Below are positions 22,138-33,401 of a stretch of 35,578 bases of DNA, piece after piece. The notes beneath the pieces were generated by a model. The model made no database searches and was not told the origin of the DNA. It was given only the letters and a program-made list of their open reading frames with translations. This DNA comes from Funneliformis mosseae (taxonomy: Eukaryota > Glomeromycota > Glomeromycetes > Glomerales > Glomeraceae). Both the position numbers and the translations under genes were made by a program. The stretch spans positions 1 through 35,578 of the forward strand of contig CAJVPP010000335.1 of assembly GCA_910592005.1 (NCBI GenBank). Reading direction: 5' to 3'. The first letter of the stretch is position 1, and each line of letters opens with the position of its first letter.

Positions 22138-22373
22138 TGGAAAGATTATTTTAGCTAATTCTTTATCTAAATTTTACTAGAATTAAGAGGAATATTCGAT
22201 AGATATTTGCTAAATTTTCATTAGATTTGCTTTTTATTTTGTTAAAGGTTTATGATTTATATGCTATTTAATGAGCTATTCTGCATAAAACCTATTCTTG
22301 ACTAAGGAAAAGTTGGGACAATTTTACGAATTTTTCTGGATTTTTACAGAAGTTATTTTCATTAAACATCTGA

Positions 22374-22525
22374 AGTCTTTGCAATAAAAAGGAAGGAAAC
22401 TCCAAAAAATTAAAATTTTAGTTTATAAGCCAAAAATGTTCTAAATACTATAATTTATTCAGATTTATTATTAACTCATTTTTTATTTTTTTTTGAGTTT
22501 CCTCCCTTTCTATTGCAAAGGCCTT
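22374..22525. repeat. MITE-like hairpin, about 150 bp
   Basis: The left arm (22,374-22,410; CTTTGCAATAAAAAGGAAGG then AAACTCC and A-run) pairs with the right arm (22,486-22,525), whose reverse complement begins CTTTGCAATAGAAAGGGAGG. About 35 bp pair with few mismatches around an 80-bp A+T-rich loop. The arms are far more G/C-rich than their surroundings. No coding frame. This is the form of a short non-autonomous inverted-repeat element. Confidence 0.65.
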
Positions 22526-22866
22526 ATCTAAATAAAACATACTAATTAAGGAGCTAACCTGTACAAAACCAGTTATTTATTCACAATTTTCATTAGACTT
22601 ATTATAGAGGAAATTGTGTCATTTTTTTGTTAGGCTTATATGATAGATAAGAAGAGATTTAATAAGCTAACGCGCATAGAAACAGATATTAGCATATATA
22701 TTTGTTAGATTTATAATAATCAGTTAGACTTATTTTATAGAATGGCATATTTTAGGAAAAATTAGAACAATTTTTTATTAGATTTATTTAATCATTATAC
22801 TATTTATTGAGTAAATGCATATAGAGATATATTTTCATTAAACTTAACAAATATAACTGAAAAGTT

Positions 22867-23042
22867 AATATAGAAATTAAAATTCTAGAACTGTTAGAAG
22901 CTTTTCTAATATATTAATAAAAATTGATATGCTTTCTGAAGTTAGAAAACCTACATAGAATTAAGAAATATAATATTGAAATTAAGATTCTAAAGTGATA
23001 GAAGCTCTTCTAATAATAAGAAAAATCAATATTGTTTTTAAT
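22867..23042. repeat. Two-copy direct repeat, spaced about 106 bp
   Basis: 22,867-22,946 and 22,973-23,042 share ATTGAAATTAA/ATAGAAATTAA, AGATTCTA, TAGAAGCT-TTCTAATA and AAAAATTGATATGCTTT against AAAAATCAATATTGTTT. The copies differ mostly by transitions and small gaps. No gene is visible in the surrounding 22,530-23,050, which also repeats phrases like TTAGACTTATTTTATAGAATG-type sequence. Confidence 0.5.
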
Positions 23043-24120
23043 GTTCTATAGCTCATACACAATGTTTCAATAAGGGACCAGACCTTCAGTCCTTAAATTC
23101 CCACTTTCACATTGTATTAAACAATAATTAAATTACTAAACTATTAGAAAAAATTTTATATTTTAGTAATAAATCAATATATAAATATAATATTTATAAT
23201 TTATAAAGATATATCAAGTTAAAGAATCATATTCATAAAGTAAATAAATTTATAAATTAATATATAAGAAATAGAAATCAAATTATAACTTATACTATAC
23301 TCATTTTAAAATTACATATTATTAAATATTTTTATACCAAAATTAAAGATATTATAAAATTATATTCAAATTATTTAAATATAATTTTTTTTAAAAAAAA
23401 AAATAATAAAAATCTTATTAATATTCTAATCTAAAGTATCTTAACCTAAATAATCTATAGAAATAACTTATAATTATAATAAATTAAAGTATTTAAATAT
23501 AAGAAATTAAAAATTTATGTATATTAAATTTATAAATTGTGTTATTTATTTTTATCTAAAGCTTTAATATCTTAAATCTTAGTTATTATAAAATTACTGA
23601 TATGATTATTGAAAAATTATTTACTAATATTTTAGTTTAAAAATTTCTTATTTTGGTAAGATATAATAATATTAGTAACATCAGTTTATTCAAATATCTA
23701 TATCAAGAATTTATTTTATTTTTTTTTTTAGTTATAAAATACAAATATTAAATATAAATAAGCTTATTTATAGAATTTAAGGTAGTAAAACAATTGCATT
23801 AGAATTTAAATTTACGGTTAAATAATTTTAATCTACTAATTTTAAATTATTATTATCTATCAAAAAATTTTGATATATTAATTATTTTATATAATGAAAA
23901 ATTTCAAGAAATTATAAAAATATGGTTTGTGAATTACTATTAAAAGTTTTTTAAACACAAAAAAAAAAAAAAAAAAAATATTCTTTTGCAATGAGTAGTA
24001 TTTTTATAATATGTAATGATAAAATAAAAGCATTTTGAGAGTAGGTTATAAATTTGTAAATTATGATATAATATCTTATAAATGGAAAATTAATCAAAAA
24101 AATATATATACATCTATTTT
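23043..24120. other. Transition to an extremely A+T-rich spacer upstream of the condensin gene
   Basis: A short partly palindromic G/C-richer segment (about 23,055-23,110, ACAATG...CATTGT around AGGGACCAGACC and GTCCTT) marks an abrupt change. From 23,110 to about 24,120 the sequence is almost only A and T with no reading frame on either strand. I see no RNA gene in it. Confidence 0.55.
23959..23978. promoter_or_regulatory. Poly(dA) run of 20 upstream of the condensin gene
   Basis: An uninterrupted A20 run lies about 330 bp before the start codon at 24306. Long dA:dT runs disfavour nucleosomes in fungal promoters in general; a promoter role here is inference, as A-runs are common in such A+T-rich DNA. 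Confidence 0.3.
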
Positions 24121-24241
24121 CTTAAGAAGCCAAATACAACGATTTCCTCAAAACGATAATTTGCGCATAAAACTTCAACCCCTGTGAACCTAGAAGACCC
24201 CTACAGATAAGCGTTTCAGATCAGGATTTATTCCCGACTTT

Positions 24242-24284
24242 CACGAAATCCGCTTCTATATTTTTTAATTAAAAAAAGACGCGT
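24242..24284 (+). promoter_or_regulatory. SCB-like and MCB-like cell-cycle boxes before the condensin gene
   Basis: CACGAAA at 24242-24248 matches the SCB core (CRCGAAA), and ACGCGT at 24279-24284 matches the MCB core. These are the sites of the fungal SBF and MBF factors that drive G1/S genes. They lie 64 and 27 bp before the ATG at 24306, so one or both may fall in the 5' leader. ACGCGT also occurs in intron 1 (24680-24685) and at the exon 4/intron 4 border (25214-25219). Location at a chromosome-cycle gene makes a regulatory role plausible but unproven. Confidence 0.4.
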
Positions 24285-24305
24285 AAAAAAATCCTTCAAA
24301 GAAAA

Positions 24306-27300
24306 ATGCCTGTCCGAGAAACCTCCCTATCGTCTTTATTACTTTTTATTCCTCAAATTTTTCAAGAGGTCCAAAAGACCGTTACCAACCACCGGAAAAA
24401 TGCCGCAGTTCTGCGAAAGTTTCAGCTTCGATGCTCAACTTTTAACCAAGTCTCACGTTCTTCTAGAGACAGTATCGGCAGTGATACTGATAATCTTGGT
24501 GAAGTCGAATTTAATAAAGAGTTTGTTAGGAATCTAAATAAAATATTGCCAATGAAAAAAGGTCAGGCGACTGCACAGCGCGTCATTGCGTTCGTAGCTA
24601 CATTTATAAAATATTGTCGTGAAAAAGGTATATATAAATACATATATATATTTTTTTTCCTGGAGCCTTGTAAAGTAAAACGCGTAATAACAATCAATTC
24701 CTTTTTATTAAAAGAAAACGAAAGCGACAATAGGAATGACGATGTATCTCACAGCTCTTTCGATGATAGTGATACATTATCATCTTTTACAGAATTTTTA
24801 TTTAGACATTTACTGAAGGGTACTGAATCCAATGATAAAAATGTTAGATTTCGCGTTTGCAAACTTATTGCCCTTATAATGAATTCGATTGAAACTGTTG
24901 AGTAAGGATTACATTAATATTTGTGTTAATAAGATATGTAAACTCAATATAATGCTTAACAAACTTCTTTTATTAGTGGTGATTTGTATGAATATTTGAA
25001 GGATGAATTGTCTAAACGATTATTTGACAAAGAAGCATCTATTCGTGTCTGTGCAGTCGAAGCATTTTCCAAGTTACTGGTAAGTTATTAGTCGATTATC
25101 ATGTCAATTTGTATTGTTGCAGATAAATTGATGATATTTATTGATGTAGGGTGATAAAGAAATTGAAAAGGATGTCACCGAAAAATTGCTTGGAATAATG
25201 AAAAATGATCCTAACGCGTAATTATAACCTTTTATAAAGTATCTGTTATGTATATTGACTCATTTATGCTGACACCATGCCATTACTAGGGAAGTTCGAC
25301 GTGCTGTGTTGCTAAATATTGAATTTAGTGAAAAAACTATTCCTCACATATTTAATCGCGCGAGAGATATTGATGCAAGTATTCGTTGTAATGTTTATAC
25401 AAGATCAACGGAAGAGATAGGTGATTTCCGTGTCTTATCCATCGAAGCTCGAGAAAATTTGCTAAATCTTGGTCTTACTGATAGGTAAAATATTTAAATA
25501 ATTAAAAATATAATATTTGACTTATATTTTATTAAGAATTATAAAATATCATTTATAACATAGGGACCCTCAAGTTAAAAAGGCTTGTTCAAATATGCTT
25601 GCTAATGGATGGATCAAACACGCAAATGATAATTTTTTAGAGGTATCAAATACATATCAGATTCGTTTGATATTTGGCGCGAATTATAAGAAAATTAATT
25701 ACGTTAATATTTTTAGTTACTTGAGCGAATTGACGTTTTGAATAGTAAAATTGCTCCGGATGTCCTTGTGGCACTCTTTAAATCCCGTCCAGACATTATA
25801 CAAACCTTGAATTTTGATGGTTGGAACATTATTCATAATTGTGAAAGTAAATCAAACAAAGTTATAATGGTTAACCTTTTTTTTAACTATTTAATAGGAT
25901 CATTTTGGGAAAATCTAACTATTGAGTCCGTTTTTCTTGCACGAGTATATTGTGAATTCAACAAAGAGGTATGGTATTACCATGGGGGGTTTTTTTGGAT
26001 AAATAAATTATTTATATATAGATGATTTTCATTTATCTAGGATGAAAATAAACTTGATGAACTTTTACCAGAAGTCACAAAATTTGCTTTATATATTCAA
26101 AAATATACCAATTTAATGAATCAAGCATTGGATGATGAACAAGTAAATTATGAGTTTCTTGTTGGTCAATTGCTCTTAATTTCAAAGCTATTGAATTACG
26201 GTGATGAAGTTGGAAGGCGTCAAATGTTCACTCTTCTTCGTAATAAAATCTATTTCCTTTATTTATTTCAAATTATTATTAAAAAGAACAAACATTAATT
26301 ATATTTCAATATCTTTAGGCGAGATACTTATGATGGAACATATCCCAGAGGGTCATATTAAAAGTGTTGTGGAAATTATGAAAAAAATTTCAATTGACGA
26401 ACGGGATTTTACTCGGTTGTGTATTATAATTTTAATAATTTATTGTTTTAATAAATTCAATTATGATATGTTATATTAATTTTGTGGATAATTTAGTTCC
26501 ATGATTGAAATTCTATCTGATATTCGGGAAACAATTGAAGACTTCAATGATCCATTGAGGCAGAAATTTCAGGTTTGATCATGCAACTTACTTCCCTTTT
26601 TTTAACTTGAACATACTTCTTGACATATTGGTATATTTAGGCTGAGGACGAGCTTGTGGTCAATATGTCTAATCTTAGTATAAGTATGTCTTCAGTGAGA
26701 AAATCTTTAGTTTCCGAAACGAGATCAGAAAGAAGAATGTCGATAGATTCCACTTCCCCTATTGATGATGAAGAAAATGAATTAGCGTCCTTGATAACTA
26801 ATTTAAAATGTTTGCATATTGTACGCTGTATACTTGAAAGAAATGAAGTCGTAAGTTAAAATTATTTTGTTTTTAATTATCAATGTCATGAATAAAAAGA
26901 TAAACATATACTTTCTTAAAGGGTTTACGTGATAACCCTTCCATGTATGGTCTTCTGAACGACTTTATAACACCAAATATAAAACGTCAGGAGCCATTAT
27001 TACGTGAGATTAGTGTTCAATGTCTTGGATTAAGTTGTTTACTTGACCAAGTAAGTAATACATTTGTGTGATAAAATTTTATATGCACAAAATTTCTAAT
27101 TCGTTTTACTGTTCTTCAGCAATTAATGAAGGAAAACCTTAGTCTTTTCATGCATTGTGTAAGACATGGGCATCCAGAACTGCAAGCTAAAGCTCTTATG
27201 GTATTATTAATTTGGATGTCATTTTTTATTTTATATTATTATCCGCAAAATATTGAAATATTTATATTTTAGGTGATATTGGACATTTTATTTTTATACA

Positions 27301-28661
27301 GTTATCCTTCAATCGTTGATAATACGAATAATGTGAGTCAAAATGTGTGCTCGCAAAATTTAATTGATTTATATATTAATTAATTAAATGGTTTGATTAA
27401 TATTTTTAGGGTAGTGAAATATTGGATTTGCTGTATGATTGTCTTCATCAAGCAAATCCACAAGTTCAAGCAGTTGCAGTTGAAGGCATATCTAAACTTA
27501 TGTTTACTAAAATGATATGCGAAAAAGCGGTTAGTAATTTTATCTTTACGCAATTTTTCGATAGAACCTAAAAAAGTTTTTTTTAAATTTAAGTCAAATG
27601 ATTCAATTTAGGTATTAAAAGAACTTATAATGTTATATTTTGATGTTGAAACTGCAAATAATTTTCGCTTACGGCAATGCTTGAGTTACTTCCTTCCCCT
27701 ATATTGTCATTCGTCAGTTGAAAATCAACGCTTAATGCAAGAGGTAACCTTATTTAAATAATCTCTAAGGAATCATTATATATAATTGACAATAATATAA
27801 AAGAAATGTTACTAATTAATTATAATTAGATATGTGTTTCATCTTTAACGGACTTGATCGAAGAACGCAGACAACTCAAGGACAAAGAATCGATACCACC
27901 AATGCAAATAGCACAACAATTAATTGACTGGACAGACCCTTATAGAGTTATGTGAGTGATTCTATGGATTTGGTGGTATTTTTCTAAAGACTTATGATTA
28001 CAAGGTTATTAATATTTTTACTCATTATAAGAAAATCGGAACAAAATGAGGAGGTAATAGATTATGGAGCGCATGCTGATATCGCCATTGATATCATTAA
28101 GGAACTTTTCTCGGAAACGAACAGTAAGTATACAAAGAATCAAAGCGTGATGTCATATGTATCAAGTAAATTTTAAGCTTTTTATTTCTTAAAAATTAAT
28201 TTTTTTAGAGGAAGTTAGAAAATTATACAGTCAAATACTCAATAAATTAAATATTAATGAGTCTACTGGTATCATACGATTTAAAAAACTTACTTTGCTG
28301 ACTGGAAATTTAAAAAAGGTATGTAAAATTGTTTGCTATTTTAATTCTGTTAAAACTCATTATTATTTATTGTTTTGTATTACAGAAAAAACCATTGCTT
28401 GATGCAGTTGGTAGAAATGCGTTCAACAAATTTGAGAATTCTTTGCTTCGTTATTATAACGAGGCACCGGATCCTTTAGATGACTACGAATTAGAACAAC
28501 TAAGAGACATCATAGATTTTGTAAGAAATATTCAAGGTAAATAAAGTAAATTCTAGCTATGATTGATTTAATTATAAAGGTAATATTATTTACCATGGTT
28601 TATCTTTTAATTAGAAGCTTCTCCCGACCGTGTTTCTTTACGAAGTTTAAGATCAAGGTAA
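24306..28661 (+). CDS. Condensin complex subunit 3 (CAP-G/Cnd3/Ycg1), 22 exons
   Basis: Kleisin-binding HEAT-repeat subunit of condensin, needed for mitotic chromosome compaction in the nucleus. Exons: 24306-24627, 24715-24901, 24977-25079, 25150-25217, 25290-25484, 25564-25642, 25717-25846, 25898-25968, 26041-26239, 26319-26415, 26497-26572, 26641-26850, 26922-27050, 27120-27200, 27273-27332, 27410-27529, 27612-27743, 27830-27951, 28032-28123, 28209-28318, 28386-28536, 28615-28661. All joins are GT-AG and in phase; total 2,781 nt, 926 aa, close to S. pombe Cnd3 and a little shorter than yeast Ycg1. Supporting blocks: IPQIFQEVQKTVTNHRKN (N-terminus), DGDLYEYLKDELSKRLFDKE (HEAT), SFWENLTIESVFLARVYCEF, LKCLHIVRCILE (start of the Cnd3 C-terminal domain, near residue 560), AVAVEGISKLM, LRQCLSYFLPLYCHSSVENQ, IAQQLIDWTDPYRV, HADIAIDIIKELF. 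A Ser-rich acidic loop (about residues 515-555) has an STSPIDDEE site. Intron 7 has two in-frame donors (25847 giving 51 nt, or 25820 giving 78 nt) and intron 10 two (26416 GTTGTG or 26419 GTGTAT), so length may be 917-927 aa. Introns are 51-87 nt. It is the only intact-looking gene here. Confidence 0.93.
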
Positions 28662-31600
28662 ATTATAAATTGCAAATTTGCAAGATAACTGAAAACAATA
28701 TATTTATTGAGTTAGCATTTTTTGAATATCAAATATTAACCAATTGTAAATAATTATTGACAATTAGTAGTAGTAGTACATAATCGGTTCCAATCAAATT
28801 GCTATATTGAAAATTTTTTAGATAGTAATAAAATAGATTATTGGTATGTTATCAATTGCTAAAAATTAAATAATATCAGAAACAGTTCTATTAAACATAA
28901 AATACAATCTGATTTTCAATTTATTATTTTGTAATCCATTAACATTTAGTAGTAGTAGTAGCAATAATAATATTTAAAAATAATATAAAAATATTTAAAG
29001 TTTTATTATAAGATAAATAAAAGAAAAAAAAAATAGGTGTATGCAAAAAAAATGGTAATATTTGTTTTGTGTAGTTTATAAATTAATAACAAATTCTTTA
29101 ATATATATAATTAAATTTTTTTTGAAAAAGAATAATTTATTTATATAGAATAAAAGGATTTGGAAAAAAAATCAATTTTAAAAAACTAATATTTAAGTGA
29201 ATTATTAACTTCATAAAATTTTATTATATTATATTACACTTCTGTTTTTTTATTTTTATTAAGTATTCTAAAATCAGAATTTTTTTTGATATATAATATA
29301 AATGATATTACACATTTATATACAAATTATATATTCATATAATCATAACCAATTTTAGTAATTTTTAAATTCAATATCTGTTACTTCTTATAAATTTTTA
29401 TTTCTCAAACATCTTTTTTTTATATTTTGAGCAATCTTTTTTTTAATTCTTTATATAATAATATGATACTAATCAATTGTTAATATCTTTCTATGATAAT
29501 TATCATTTTATTCTTTATTAATTATCTTTTATTAACATATTTATTATCAAATATATACAACTTACAAATCATAAAACTAGTTAAGTATAGGATTATATTA
29601 ATAGTAATATTAGTAATAATAGATATAAATATTATTAAATCCTAGTAAAAAAAGAATAATAAAAATCTATTTGTAAAAATCATTTTAAATTTTCTTATTT
29701 AATAATTAATATTAAAAATCAAATAAAATTCATCAAATTTGTATTATTAATAATTTTAAAAAAAATATAATTAAACAAATCTTATAAATTTACTTGTAAA
29801 TATATAAATGATAAACTATATTAATGTCTTATAAAGATTTCATAATATGATAATTAAATAATAATTGATGTAATATTTACTAAATTTGTTAGTTTAAAAT
29901 AGTTAAAGTATATATAATTACTTATGTTACATAAAGAATTATTTTTAAAGTATATGATATAATTATTTTAATAATATTTTATAATCAGAGATCTTATATT
30001 ATAATTAAATTATTAAAATAAATAATTGAAATTTAGATAATTATTTTCTTGTACTATATTAGTATATAAAATTTAAACCAAAAGTCATATATACAAGTTG
30101 TATTAAAAATAGAAAATTAATACATGTATTATATAGTATTTCCATTTTTATAAATAATTTACCCATTTTTATATATAATTTATCTATTTTTAATAATTAT
30201 TTGTACACAATTTATTCTGTGTAATTTGTACACATTATGTATATAAATTTATATACTATACTATATATTGTATTAGTATAATAATTAAAATAAATATATT
30301 ATATTTATTAAAGAATAAATCGACTTTGATAAGATTAGTCTAATATTAGTTAATAATCAATCCTTATAATTCTTAGTCAATATTTTGATAATATTATTTT
30401 GCTCAAAATTAATTATTATTTAAATTAGTTTAGACTAATTATTTATTATTATAATATATATTATAAATTAATATTTATTTTATATAAAATAATAAATAAT
30501 TATTTTTATTATAATATAATTTAATACAATTTTTATTTTATTTATAATTCAGATCAGTATATAAATCATTTTTTAAAATTTATTTAAAACTAATTTTAAT
30601 CCTATTTTAATTGATAAATCTAGTTTTTAAGTCAGTTTTTTTTATAACTTATTATATATTTATTAATATTTACAAAATTATAATATAAAATATCAGAAAT
30701 ATTAAAAAAATAAAAATAATAAATTAAAAAAAAATATTTATTATTATATATAATTATTATTATTATTATACTTTTTATATTTATAATTACAATTGTTTAA
30801 TTAAATTTATATTTAAATAAAATTGATTATTAAAAAATATATATTTTATAAATAATTTTTTCAAATATAATTCTTAAATCATTTTATAAATTAGTTTGAA
30901 TTTGAAAAAAAAAAAAAAATAAAAGATTGATTTTTTAAAATTAGATTAATTTAATTTTATGAAAATATTTATTTTATAAATAAAATATTTAATAAAAATA
31001 TATAGTTTATAATTAACTTTTAAATATAATTTTATAAATTATATATTAGTATGATAATCTATTAATTAATATTTAATTTTGGATTTTATCAAAATTTTAA
31101 TAATTAAAAAATTTTTTTTATAAATATTCTGATAATAGGATTGCAAAAATTTCTTTATAAATTATTATTTAAAAATAGAATTTATTAATAAGGTAATTGT
31201 AAAAATTAGTAATAATATAAAAATATAATAATTATATTTAAAATTATTTGTTTAAATTTATTTTAAATTTAATAAACTTTTAGTTTGGTTATATTTTTTA
31301 CTAAGATTTACTATTTTTATAAATTTCAATATAATTTTATTTAAGATTGTTAGATAAATCTAATCATTTAAATAGTAAAAAGTAAAATTATATTTAAATC
31401 TTATTAAAAAATCTGTAAAAACTTAAAATTATATTTAAATTTATAAAAATGTGAAATTATAAATAAAAATTAGCAAAACTAAAATTTAAATTTTTATTAA
31501 ATTTAAAATGAATTTAAATAATTAATCTTAGTTTTATTTTTTTTTTTTGAGTTTCTTAAATTTTTAATAAAATTTTAATATAATTTGCTTTTACCTTTTA

Positions 31601-31930
31601 AACAATTTATAAAACCATTATTTTTCATTTAATAATTTTAATTATATTTTAATAATTCAATTATTAATATATTAATTACTATATTTATTTTTTACAATTT
31701 ATAGTAAAGAGTAAATTTAAAAAAAAATATTAAGTATTTATTAATAAAACTAAAATATTTAATAATGTATTTATTTATTACAATAAATATTTTAACAAAT
31801 TTAATAATTAATAATTAATGATAATTTGGGAGAATTTTTAGGAAACTTAAGTTCTAAGAAATTTTTGATTAAAATTAAAAGTTTAATTAATATTGATATT
31901 ATATGAAATTGATCTTACTGCACTATAAAA
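28662..31930. other. Extremely A+T-rich gene-empty spacer
   Basis: This 3.3 kb downstream of the condensin gene is almost entirely A and T, with long A and T runs and no coherent frame on either strand. AGTAGTAGTAG microsatellites occur near 28,765 and 28,950. The condensin polyadenylation region must lie near the start, but no single signal stands out in such sequence. I see no RNA gene or transposon end in it. Confidence 0.6.
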
Positions 31931-31934
31931 ATTA

Positions 31935-32890
31935 ACAAGTAGTACAAAAAGGGGGGTTTTGGGGTCAGAATTTGAAAAGATATTCAGAAAACCTTTCAAT
32001 CTTATTTTCAAAGCCTTCTAGCTATACGAATCCTCTATTAAATTTAAAGTTCTAGCTCAAATTTAAGCTCTTCTCGCTATCCAAATATTTGGTATCAATT
32101 TTGGCATTAAATTACCTTGTAGGATACTAAGAATAAAACAATCTTTTATAACCTTTCTAGCCCAATTTTAATCCCAATTAATATATCAAAAAAAATATAC
32201 CATTCTGTTTGGATTTGAGACGAGGCGAGATTGGCAAGAACTGAAAGTTCAAAGCTAAACTCGTAAAGTCTCTGCAAACCTTCTATGTATACTAATATTT
32301 ATGCTATTCTAAAATTAATTCTAAAAGGATTTGTTATCATCTAGCATGATTAAATTTTGATATCCACCCTAAGGTGGGTACCAAAATTTATGTGTATTCA
32401 TATTCATTTCTAAAAGCTTTAGACTATATTCTAGTATATCATTAATTTCTTAATATATAAGAAACTATTCTAAAGACGATTTATCCTCAAAAAGCTTAGG
32501 GTAAAAAAATGATATCAGGGTACCAAAAAATTCGAATATGGTACCAAAAAATGATATTAGGATACCAAAAAATTCAAATATGATATCAAAAAATTTATAA
32601 TATACAGGAAATAATCCTAGAACCAGTTACTTTACACAACTCAGGATCAAAAAAAGTCGTATCTCTAATAAATCTAACCTCTGAAATACTAAAATTTTGA
32701 GTGGGATATCAAAATTTTGAAGGAAGTACCAAAATTTTAATAGACTAATTTTCATTTATTAGAGCCCTAGACCGCAACCTCTGATAGTATTGGGAGACAT
32801 AAAACCTAAAAGACATAATTAATTATTATTTAAAGAAATCTTTTTTATAATTAAAGAAAGAAATTTATATAAGCATTATATATTAGTTAT
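31935..32890. repeat. Non-coding repeat block with spaced GGTACCAAAA motifs
   Basis: G/C content jumps at about 31,945 with AAAAAGGGGGGTTTTGGGGT. No reading frame is coherent. At 32,353-32,390 AAATTTTGATATCCACC faces GGTGGGTACCAAAATTT, a 17-bp hairpin with a tiny loop. From 32,518 to 32,735 at least six further copies of a GGTACCAAAAAATT-like motif appear, several as GATATC or GATACC variants. Four of them (32,519-32,595) are about 20 bp apart. Spaced motif arrays next to a sharp composition border suggest the subterminal repeats of a DNA transposon, or a decayed LTR-like region. No counterpart end was found. Confidence 0.45.
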
Positions 32891-32896
32891 GATACC

Positions 32897-32989
32897 ATGG
32901 TCGAACATATTTGCACTAGATGTGATAAAAGCTTTCCTAAATTATGGATTAGAAAGCAGGAAAAAGCAAAGAATGATTTAAGTATCTGA
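32897..32989 (+). pseudogene. Short zinc-finger-like N-terminal fragment
   Basis: ATG 32897 opens a 30-codon frame MVEHICTRCDKSFPKLWIRK followed by a Lys-rich tail and TGA. C-x2-C-DKSF is the first half of a C2H2 finger. Rhizophagus has many proteins that begin with such a finger (from memory). The second His pair is not found in frame, so this is either chance or the truncated head of a lost gene. Confidence 0.3.
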
Positions 32990-33072
32990 AAAAATATACA
33001 TTTCGAATATGTGTCTAAGCAAGGCTTAATCGAATAGGTACCATATTTTTTTCTAAACACATCAAACTTTTC

Positions 33073-33170
33073 ATAGGCTTAGCATGAGATTTTTTAATTA
33101 CACATGGATTTGTCAAATTTTTTATAGGCTTAACATAAGATTTTTCAATTGCGCATGGATTTTTTCATAA
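33073..33170 (-). repeat. 51-bp in-frame tandem repeat
   Basis: ATAGGCTTAGCATGAGATTT at 33073 recurs as ATAGGCTTAACATAAGATTT at 33124, a 51-bp period. On the minus strand the two units encode NPCAIEKSYVKPIKNLT and NPCVIKKSHAKPMKSLM, 17 residues each. They lie just past the region homologous to copy 1 and may be the tail of the Gag-protease ORF or a separate small gene. Confidence 0.6.
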
Positions 33171-33401
33171 AAAATGTTGCTGAAGATTAGCTGGATATGG
33201 GAATACCTTTCCATAATATTGGTATGTTTGATCAACTATTTTTTTTTTATAGGTTCCTTCTTTCTTATAGTATAAACATTACGCTGAGATTTATGAACTG
33301 ATAGAGGAATGGTAATAGTCTTTCTGTTACATGTAGCCTTAAATTCTCTTTTATTAAAGACTCTCATCCAGCCTGATATTACCATTGAGTACCGAGAATT
33401 A

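Noticed and set aside
24628..24714. Exon 1 continuing without intron 1, since the frame stays open
   Set aside because: The stretch encodes a Tyr/Ile/Phe run with no family likeness. It is an 87-nt GT-AG intron, a multiple of three, and removing it joins REK to ENESDN smoothly.
28537..28544. Condensin stop at the TAA right after exon 21
   Set aside because: A good donor GTAAAT sits there, and a 78-nt intron leads in phase to a last exon with a Ser/Arg-rich tail ending at 28661. The shorter end remains possible but less likely.
28559..28753. 64-aa open frame after the condensin gene
   Set aside because: It covers intron 21 and exon 22 in another frame and runs into A+T-rich DNA.
28662..31930. 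Mitochondrial DNA insertion explaining the extreme A+T content
   Set aside because: No mitochondrial gene, tRNA or rRNA segment could be recognised on either strand.
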